This document shows, in pieces, positions 39,437-47,523 of a DNA stretch of 64,000 nt. Location of the stretch: NCBI GenBank assembly GCA_037178625.1, contig CM074140.1, positions 620,001 to 684,000 of the forward strand. The letters are read 5' to 3'. The first letter of the stretch is position 1. Each line of letters opens with the position of its first letter. Below the pieces are notes generated by a model. It ran no database searches. It had not been told where the DNA came from and worked only from the letters and a program-made list of their open reading frames with translations. This DNA comes from Skeletonema tropicum. Taxonomy: Eukaryota > Bacillariophyta > Thalassiosirophyceae > Thalassiosirales > Thalassiosiraceae. The translations under genes and the position numbers were made by a program.

Positions 39437-41114
39437 ACAATACTTCGCTATCATCTTGGACATGCGGCTCCCTTTTGAAATGGCAATGGCTTCACTACTG
39501 ATAAGCGATCTCTAAACGACATGGCTGACGGCGAACCTAGTGAAAAGTAAGGAGGATCATTTCGGCGATTTTTAAGATAGATCTTTTTAATGAAGGCAGG
39601 TTGTAGACCTAAGGTCTCCCGCTTGACCCGCTTGGCCTCCTTAAGAGCACTTTTATGCAATGAATATCTGTGGAGGAGATGATTCACACCTTTTTCTTGA
39701 ACTTTGAACGCTTGTGTATCATTGCGCGTCTCCGCGGTCGTCTTTTACTACTGGGAGTGGTGTGCTTTTCATCTTCACATGTTATATTATGCATCCGCTA
39801 ACTTTTTTCGATTGAAATTCACACAACTCAGCTGCGGCCACGTGTTTGTTCTGCACTGCGGTGCCGATGGAATTGCAACCGATGGAGTCCTCATCAATAA
39901 TGGCGACCAAGATTCCAATGTAGTAAAGGTGGTCGACGATTCCAGCAAGATTCAACGTTATGAAGCAGGGATTTCAAATGATGCCATGTCTGTGTTCAAA
40001 TCATTCTTGGACACAGGAGCCGAACACTTCCAGGGTGAAAAGTCAACATTTCGCCGAGGAAAACCACTTCTTTCCTTTGACCCGACATCCTTTTTTGGGC
40101 CTGATGTCGATAGTGAGAAGAAGATGTCTGTGTTTCAGGAGATGATACCCTATGCGTATTCCATTGCTGATAACTTTGGAGTTGATGTTGCTATCTGTAT
40201 TCCAGAGGAAGAGACTTTCTCTTCTGTCGAGGCTCTTCGAAATGATCTGTGTCCCTTTAATGGAGGTTCTTTTTGGATGCTTTCCGAGAGCCAGAAAGCA
40301 AATGCGTCAAGATTGGCAAGAGATGCTAAGGCTGGTCGTCTTTCAGTCTTTGTTGGAGCTGGAATCTCAATTCCATCTGGTGCACCTTCTTGGGGTGGTC
40401 TGCTTGAATCGCTTGCGATTAAGGCAGGTTTGAGCGAAGATGATAGGAAAAGTCTTGCTGAGCTCTCTTACCTAGACCAACCAACTATTTTGGAAGAGGA
40501 TATGGGAGATAGCTTCAAGCCTGCGGTTGCTGAACTTATCGCAGAGTCAAGCTTTTACACTCCAGCTCACGCCCTTTTGAAGACGCTGAAGGCACCCGCC
40601 GTTACTACCAACTATGACGACCTGTATGAGGCGACTGCAGCTAGTAGCAACGTCCATGTGCCCGCGCTCCCATGGCAATCGAGGGAGATGATCAAGAATA
40701 ACCACAATGTGAAAAATTCTCTTTTGAAACTTCACGGTTGCATCCATAAACCGAACAGCATTGTTCTTTCCCGCAGTGATTACATGCGTTACCCCGATAC
40801 TAGCCAGGCACTTCGTGGTCGTCTTCACGGCATCTTTCTCACAACTGATGTTCTTTTCTGTGGATTTTCAATGACTGACGACAATGTTCATAAAAATCAT
40901 CGATGACATGCGAAAGGTGGTGTATGAAGATGGCGTGCCACATGAACAGAAGTTCGGCACTATTTTGACAATGAGAGAGAATAAGATGTTTAATCGTCTC
41001 TGGGATCAAGATTTTCATCTTCAGTCTTTTGGTCTTTCTTGGGCTGACAATCCATCTTGGTATCATGACTGCTTCCTCGACTACATGATTTCTTCTTACG
41101 TTAAGGAGGCTTAA
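39437..41114 (+). pseudogene. SIR2-like gene copy A, presequence exon decayed and frame shifted
   Basis: The second exon (39832-41114) is nearly identical to the intact copy at 45111-46392, with the same CACAACTCAG acceptor at 39822-39831. Two lesions set it apart. First, the region matching the presequence exon (about 39437-39546) has lost the start codon and a central block and has an in-frame stop, although the donor GAAAA|GTAAG is kept. Second, there is one extra A in the run at 40892-40896 (five A instead of four), which ends the protein just after DDNVHK, about 75 codons early. SIR2 motifs before that point (GAGISIPSG, TTNYDD, KLHG) are intact. There is no ATG in the main frame before 39779. 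It is therefore a pseudogene, or a gene with a different, non-plastid start and a truncated end; a base-call error at the A-run cannot be excluded. Confidence 0.8.
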
Positions 41115-41369
41115 TGTGTATGCATATTTGTGTCATTGAGAAGCATCGTAAAGACTACTATCTACCACAGCTATGATTCTCATGGTTCAATTCAGTTCTC
41201 GTCGAAGTTCGTCATTGTTTCAGGTCGATAATAATGATATGCAAGTACGATAACAAGATTTAAGTAATAAGGCAACGATTCTTGCGATGTTCACTATGTT
41301 TAAGCAATGAAGAGAGACGTTAACCGTCAAATTACGGAGGCGTGAATCGCTGTGGTTAGTTTTGAATGA

Positions 41370-41530
41370 GCAGATGGCATCTGCCAGAAGAGAAAGAATC
41401 TTTTCTCACAAGTGATATCAGGAACTGTGCTTCGTATCGACACCAACTACATCTATACAGCGAAGCGGCTCAGTGCTTTGTTCCGAGCGATAATAAGCAA
41501 GCGCAAACGCAAGGTATGTTGGATGTGATT
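41370..41530 (+). repeat. SIR2-locus-linked repeat, copy after pseudogene A
   Basis: GAGCAGATGGCATCTGCCAG begins a block followed by AGAGAAAGAATCTTTTCTC and GCGGCTCAGTGCTTTGTTCC. It ends near GTATGTTGGATGTGAT. The same block follows the 3' fragment (44310-44475), occurs in altered form at 46775-46850 and 47040-47170, and is inverted at 655-805. Confidence 0.8.
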
Positions 41531-41639
41531 TAGGTAGTAATAAGTATGGAGTATGGCAAGCACAGATCACGGCCTTACCAACCTCTTTCCCGCCAGAAAC
41601 TGTTAGTCAGTCACGGGCTGATCCGTGATTGAATTCTAC

Positions 41640-42330
41640 TGTGCCTTCATCAAGTCGCATACGAGACTGCAGCATCGCCGCTACAAGTGTAGTCCTCATG
41701 AGCCGTATACATTTCCTTCTATACTATCGTTACCAACTATAATGAACCACCAGCAGCGGCTCAGGCTCATATTCACGTCGCTACAGACATCGTAATGGTG
41801 AAAGACGGAGCTAGCTCTACGCTCAATTGGCCTTCATCAAGTCGCATACGAGACTGCAGCATCGCCGCTACAAGTGTAGTCCTCATGAGCCGTATACATT
41901 TCCTTCTATACTATCGTTACCAACTATAATGAACCACCAGCAGCGGCTCAGGCTCATATTCATGTCGCTACAGACATCGTAATGGTGAAAGACGGAGCTA
42001 GCTCTACGCTCAACTGGCATTCATCAAGTCGCATACGAGACTGCAGCATCGCCACTACAAGTGTAGTTACCATGAGCTTTGTATATGTCCTTTCGTACTA
42101 TTGTTTCCAACTATAATGAACCACCAGCAGCGGCTCAGGCTCATATTCACGTCGCTACACACATAAATGTGTCGCAAACAGCTAGCTCTACGCTCAATTG
42201 GCCTTCATCAAGTCGCATACGAGACTGTAGCATCGTCGCTACAAGTGTAGTTACCATGAGCCGTGTGTATGTCCTTTCGTACTATCGTTGCCAACTATAA
42301 TGCACCACCAGCAGCGGATATTGCTTGAAT
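41640..42330. repeat. satellite array 1, four ~187-bp units
   Basis: Units beginning CTTCATCAAGTCGCATACGA start at about 41645, 41832, 42019 and 42203, so the period is 187, 187 and 184. Units 1 and 2 are almost identical; 3 and 4 are more diverged. Each contains GAGACTGCAGCATCGCC(G/A)CTACAAG and AACTATAATGAACCACCAGC. No coding signal. Confidence 0.9.
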
Positions 42331-42409
42331 TGACGATGCTAGACGCATAAAATGGTGTCAAAATACGGAGCTAACACGTTGCCCAAATCGATCATTATAA
42401 GGTTGCTAT

Positions 42410-43070
42410 GTACACTGCAGATGGCCTATCCGATTTTGGAGTTGATATGTTGTCTATATGCATGCATAGAGGAGGTTTGATGACTAAAACGTTCACAAGC
42501 ACAAATACATCACACAATATAGTCAAATTATGTGTTTTGAAGAGGGCATTGGGCTTCACAAAGATTGAATAGCATATTGATATACGAGCTACAGATGACA
42601 TACCCGAGGTTGGAGTTGATATGTCGTCCACATGGATGCATAGAAGAGGCCTGATTATTAAAACCTCTTATATCACTGATATATCACACAATACAAGCAT
42701 TAAATGTGTCCTGACGAGGCATTTATTGATATGGCTGTGACTGAGTAGCGTAGTGTCATACGAACTAAAGATGACATACCCGAGGTTGGAGTTGATATGT
42801 CACCCACATGGATGCATAGAAGAGGTCTGGTGACTTCAATCTGTGAAATCATGTGTGAATTGCACAATAGAAGCACTAAATGTGTCCTGACGAGGGCATT
42901 AAAATGAGCCAAAATTGAGTAGTGTAGTGATTGTGCGGACTTTGTAAGATATTTGTTAGGTCTGAGTTGATATGTCGTCCACATTGGTACACAGAAGGAG
43001 TCTGAGCACTTCAACTTGTTGAATCACACATGCATTGCACAATAATCTAACGCTATTGCATCCTGACGAT
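42410..43070. repeat. satellite array 2, about four ~176-bp units
   Basis: Units are marked by GGAGTTGATATGTCGTCCAC and CATAGA(A)GAGG, with starts near 42418, 42594, 42770 and 42945. The first and last are diverged, the middle two similar. The unit sequence is unrelated to array 1, although its length is similar. Confidence 0.85.
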
Positions 43071-43970
43071 CAGGTCTGATTTGACGAAGTTAACTTTGTG
43101 TTGAACTGTTGCGTCTGCGTAGCTTAGAGACCCCAAACACCAACCTCCTCCCATTAAACCAAATACGGGCAGTTTCGCGCAGTTGCTTGATGTGAATAAA
43201 TGTTATCTCTCAGAAACAAAACTGCCACTTTAAATGCGCTGCATTGTTGTCATATCTTGGAGCGGTAGAACGAGCCGATGGAAAGTTTTTGTCACGTATA
43301 TCCGCTGCCATTCAAACTGGACGTTCGTAGTATTAAATCAAATCATTCCTCCAATCAACTTGAGTCGGCTCACACCTCATTACTTTTATATTCAATCATC
43401 AAATTGTTCTTTTCATCTCTATTGATTTGTATCTTCTCCATCTTCTCACGCTCAGTAGTAACCGGATTGACCGTACAAGTGTTTGATACCAGCCCAGTGC
43501 CGACAAGGAACGCATAGTACTCGTCATTCCTAAAGAATCTAAGTCGACGAGCGAGGCTGTACTCGTCTGCGCCTCCGATGATGGTGTACCAACATGACTC
43601 TCCAATCGACAGGAACAACAAAAGTTCCAATAACAAGTTTTGCGCACGCATCATCGTTTCGTTGAGCTGCATTACCGAGTTCGCGTGACCTTTTTGTATG
43701 GGATGTCCGGCTGCACTTGATGAAGCTACTATGAAAAAAGGTCACGCAAAAGCAGTATGTGGAAGCAATGGCAATGGTTGAGGTTCTTCTGAGCACGGTA
43801 GGGCGTAGTGATGCAACTTTTTGGAATTTTTGGCCATTGCGCGAAGGCTTCTCTCTAGAGTGTCGAGACGCGGGACGAGATTTCGTCCCAGGACGACTAA
43901 TTTAGCAATTTGTTAAGTAGCCATATCTCATATTGTTTGGGTGAACCCCAAAATATTTTACCTTTTCATA
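43071..43970. other. unassigned sequence between satellite 2 and the SIR2-like fragment
   Basis: No recognisable gene. A small inverted repeat CGCGTGACCTTTTTGTA / AAAAAAGGTCACGC lies at ~43682-43753, and a GGGACGAGATTTCGTCCC hairpin at 43872-43889. Frames of 60-100 codons on the minus strand show no domain. Confidence 0.5.
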
Positions 43971-43975
43971 TTCAG

Positions 43976-44065
43976 TCTTTTGGTCTTTCTTGGGCTGACA
44001 ATCCATCTTGGTATCATGACTGCTTCCTCGACTACATGATTTCTTGTTACGTTAAAGAGGCTTAA
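43976..44065 (+). pseudogene. 3' fragment of the SIR2-like gene
   Basis: Encodes only the last ~30 codons (QSFGLSWADNPSWYHDCFLD... to the stop at 44063-44065) with two or three differences from the full copies, followed by the same 3' flank. It is preceded by unrelated sequence and has no start. It marks the right end of a former copy that was otherwise deleted or never copied. Confidence 0.88.
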
Positions 44066-44309
44066 TGTGTATGCATTTTTGTGTCATTGAGAAGCATCGT
44101 AAAGATAGCTATGATTCTCATGGGGCAATTCAGTTCTCGTCGAAGTTCGTCATTTCTTCAGGCAGGACGATAATAATGATATGCAAGTACGATAACAAGA
44201 TTTAAGTAATAAGGCAACGATTCTTGCGATGTTCACTATGTTTAAGCAATGAAGAGAGACGTTAACCGTCAAATTACGGAGGCGTGAATCGCTGTGTTTA
44301 GTTTTGAAT

Positions 44310-44475
44310 GAGCAGATGGCATCTGCCAGAAGAGAAAGAATCTTTTCTCACAAGTGATATCAGGAACTGAGCTTCGTATCGACACCAACTACATCTATAC
44401 AGCGAAGCGGCTCAGTGCTTTGTTCCGAGCGATAATAAGCAAGCGCAAACGCAAGGTATGTTGGATGTGATGTAG
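44310..44475 (+). repeat. SIR2-locus-linked repeat, copy after the 3' fragment
   Basis: Nearly identical to 41370-41530, from GAGCAGATGGCATCTGCCAG to GTATGTTGGATGTGAT. The flank between gene end and this repeat is also conserved, so gene tail, flank and repeat moved as one unit. Confidence 0.88.
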
Positions 44476-44798
44476 GTAGCGTAGTATGGCAAGCACAGAT
44501 GCGGTACTTATAAAAGTACGATAATATGCTCACGCCGTAACGATAAAAGGATAACTCCATCTCTTCACGTACCTGTCGGCATCTGTCGAGGCTTCCGCAT
44601 CTTTTCTCACTAGTTTTCTGACACTGCGTTCTGCATTCATTCGCTAGTAAAATAGCGCTATTTAGCATCTGCCAGAGAGAAAGAATGTTTGAGCGAATCT
44701 TTTTGAAGAGATCTTTTTGATATCTTTGAGGTAATAATGCGTACATCAGATCCAGATCCAGATCCAGATCTTTTACAAGGTTGACATATTCTCTCAGC

Positions 44799-46392
44799 AT
44801 GAAGTACTTCGCAATCATCGTTGGGCTTGCGGCTCCCTTTTGCAATGGCTTCACTGCGCGGTTGACTTCATCGATATCTTCTCCTCGCTTATCCACATCT
44901 CTAAAAGCCGTGGCTGACGGCGAACCTAGTGAAAAGTAAGTAGGAGGAGATGATTTGCACCTTGTTCTTGAACTTTGAATGCTTGTGTATCATTGCGCGT
45001 CTCCGCGGTCGTCTTTTACAACTGGGAGTGGTGTGCTTTTCATCTTCACATGTTATGCAAATATAGTATGTATCCGCTGACTGTTTTCGATTGAAATTCA
45101 CACAACTCAGCTGCGGACATGTGTTTGTTCTGCACTGCGGTGCCGATGGAATTGCAACCGATGGAGTCCTCATCAATAATGGCGACCAAGATTCCAATGT
45201 AGTAAAGGTGGTCGACGATTCCAGCAAGATTCAACGTTATGAAGCAGGGATTTCAAATGATGCCATGTCTGTGTTCAAATCATTCTTGGACACAGGAGCC
45301 GAACACTTCCAGGGTGAAAAGTCAACATTTCGCCGAGGAAAACCACTTCTTTCCTTTGACCCGACATCCTTTTTTGGGCCTGATGTCGATAGTGAGAAGA
45401 AGATGTCTGTGTTTCAGGAGATGATACCCTATGCGTATTCCATTGCTGATAACTTTGGAGTTGATGTTGCTATCTGTATTCCAGAGGAAGAGACTTTCTC
45501 TTCTGTCGAGGCTCTTCGAAATGATCTGTGTCCCTTTAATGGAGGTTCTTTTTGGATGCTTTCCGAGAGCCAGAAAGCAAATGCGTCAAGATTGGCAAGA
45601 GATGCTAAGGCTGGTCGTCTTTCAGTCTTTGTTGGAGCTGGAATCTCAATTCCATCTGGTGCACCTTCTTGGGGTGGTCTGCTTGAATCGCTTGCGATTA
45701 AGGCAGGTTTGAGCGAAGATGATAGAAAAGATCTTGCCAAGCTCGGTTTCCTAGACCAACCAACGATTTTAGAAGAGGAAATGGGAGATAGCTTCAAGCC
45801 TGCGGTTGCTGACCTTATCGCAGAGTCAAGCTTTTACACTCCAGCTCACGCCCTTTTGAAGACGCTGAAGGCACCCGCCATTACTACCAACTATGACGAC
45901 CTGTATGAGGCGGCTGCAGCTAGTAGCAACGTCCATGTGCCCACGCTCCCATGGCAATCGAGGGAGATGATCAAGAGTAATCACAATGAGAAAAATTCTC
46001 TTTTGAAACTTCACGGTTGCATCAATTATCCGAACAGCATTGTTCTTTCCCGCAGTGATTACATGCGTTACCCCGATACTAGCCAGGCACTTCGTGGTCG
46101 TCTTCACGGCATCTTTCTCACAACTGATGTTCTTTTCTGTGGATTTTCAATGACTGACGACAATGTTCATAAAATCATCGATGACATGCGAAAGGTGGTG
46201 TATGAAAATGGTGTGCCACATGAACAGAAGTTCGGCACTATTTTGACAATGAGAGAGAATAAGATGTTTAATCGTCTCTGGGATCAAGATTTTCATCTTC
46301 AGTCTTTTGGTCTTTCTTGGGCTGACAATCCATCTTGGTATCATGACTGCTTCCTCGACTACATGATTTCTTCTTACGTTAAGGAGGCTTAA
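44799..46392 (+). CDS. plastid-targeted SIR2_2-type NAD-binding protein, intact copy
   Basis: Exons 44799-44935 and 45111-46392 with a 175-nt GT-AG intron (GAAAA|GTAAGT...ACTCAG|CTGCGG) join in phase 2 to give 472 residues. Exon 1 encodes MKYFAIIVGLAAPFCNG then FTARLTSSISSPRLSTSLKA: a signal peptide, Phe at the probable +1 cleavage position, and a Ser/Arg transit region. Residues ~47-215 form an unassigned alpha/beta domain starting CGHVFVLHCGADGIATDGVL. Residues ~217-400 are a SIR2-like domain: SVFVGAGISIPSGAPSW (NAD loop), ITTNYDDLYE (in place of the sirtuin TQNxD), LKLHGCI (His347 is the expected catalytic base), then LFCGFSMTDDNVHKII. These are hallmarks of SIR2_2 proteins, known in bacteria as anti-phage NADases, rather than of histone-deacetylase sirtuins; no zinc Cys pairs are present. 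NADase activity and a defence role here are inference. The upstream region to 44690 is shared with copy A. Confidence 0.85.
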
Positions 46393-47523
46393 TGTGTATG
46401 CATATTTGTGTCATTGAGAAGCATCGTAAAGACTACTATCTACCACAGCTATGATTCTCATGGGGCCATTCAGTTCTCGCCGAAGTTTTTCATTTCTTCA
46501 GGCAGGTCGATAATAATGATATGCAAGTACGATAACAAGATTTAAGTAATAAGGCAACGATTCTTGCGATGTTCACTATGTTTAAGCTCGTCACGAAGTT
46601 CATTAACGACTGAATGCTAGAGTAAGGCATTGTTATAAAAGTAAAAGAAGTATCTATGGTTCATCAATGTTACTTTACTATCCAAGTAAAAGAGCCGTAG
46701 CAATCTACTAACTCATCCTGATCACTGCAACAAACGCTAAAGCATTCTCAAGTTTTGCTCCAAAAAATGAGATGAGCATCTCCAGTGCCAGAAGAGATAG
46801 AAAGAATCTTTTCTCACATGAGTGGTATCAGGTACTGTGCTTCTGTTCAACTACACCAACTACTTATTGGGCAACAATTCTGGCTATGTTTATTATGTTT
46901 AAGCTCGTGTTTCCGAAATTCATTATTCTTAGAGTTCGACAACTTACCTATGTAGTTAAACGATTGAATGGTATCATCTGTCTACAGCGCTTTGCCCGGG
47001 CCGGCGGGCCGGCCGTTACTATGTTATTTAGTTTTGAATGAGCAGATGGCATCTGCCAGGGGAGAAAGAATCTTTTCTCACAAGTGGAACTGTGCTTCGT
47101 ATCGACACCAAAGCTCAGTGCTTTGTTCCGAGCGATACATACTTACGCAAGCGCAAGGGATGTTGGATGCGGTATGCTGTGCTGCCGGCAAGCCCAAATT
47201 GGCCGACATCAGGATCTACGAGGTCGTCGATTGGCTAGAGAGATAAACCCAGACAGACCTCCAATCGTATCGACACTAAAGCTCAGTGCTTTGTTCCGAG
47301 CGATACATACTTACGCAAGCGCAAGGGATGTTGGATGCGGTATGCTGTGCTGCTGGCAAGCACAGATGCGGTATGCTGTGCTGCCGGCAAGCCCAAATTG
47401 GCCGACATCAGGATCTACAAGGTCGTCGATTGGCTAGAGAGATCGAGTGTTATCCGCACCAAATTTGACCCTATTTATTACTTAAAGAATTAGATATAAA
47501 ACTCTACCCCCATATCAATGCTG
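46393..47523. other. repeat-rich stretch between SIR2-like and ABC transporter genes
   Basis: The first ~190 bases repeat the 3' flank of the SIR2-like copies. Altered SIR2-linked repeats lie at 46775-46850 and 47040-47170. A very GC-rich palindromic segment (CCCGGGCCGGCGGGCCGGCC) lies at ~46995-47014. No supported gene. Confidence 0.55.
47095..47450. repeat. ~175-bp tandem duplication with internal re-duplication
   Basis: CGTATCGACAC(C/T)AAAGCTCAGTG...CGGTATGCTGTGCTGC...GTCGTCGATTGGCTAGAGAGAT occurs at ~47098-47245 and ~47266-47445. In the second unit the ATGCGGTATGCTGTGCTGC(C/T)GGCAAGC block is present twice. The open frames here come from this repeat. Confidence 0.85.

Larger units (their letters stand above)
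41115..44798. other. repeat-filled stretch between SIR2-like copies
   Basis: Contains, in order, the 3' flank of copy A, a SIR2-linked repeat (41370-41530), two satellite arrays (41640-42330 and 42410-43070), unassigned sequence (43071-43970), a 3' fragment of the SIR2-like gene, another SIR2-linked repeat, and the promoter region of the intact copy. No other gene is supported. Frames of 60-180 codons on the minus strand are translations of the satellites or antisense to the presequence exon. Confidence 0.6.

Noticed and set aside
41640..43070. CRISPR-like array
   Set aside because: Units are ~176-187 bp and contiguous, without short repeats separated by unique spacers, and the context is a nuclear eukaryotic genome.
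44360..44896. 178-codon minus-strand frame
   Set aside because: It is antisense to the SIR2 presequence exon and to the repeat before it, begins and ends within repeats, and shows no domain.
45093..45200. A macro domain at the N-terminus of the SIR2-like protein
   Set aside because: HCGADGIATDGVLINN loosely recalls macro-domain starts, but the ADP-ribose loop motif is not visible; kept as unassigned.
45429..45797. 122-codon minus-strand frame inside the SIR2-like gene
   Set aside because: Complement of a strongly supported coding exon; the same shadow appears in copy A.
39300..46600. LTR retrotransposon bracketed by long repeats
   Set aside because: No reverse transcriptase, integrase, primer-binding site or TG..CA ends; the repeats carry a SIR2-like gene and look like segmental duplication.
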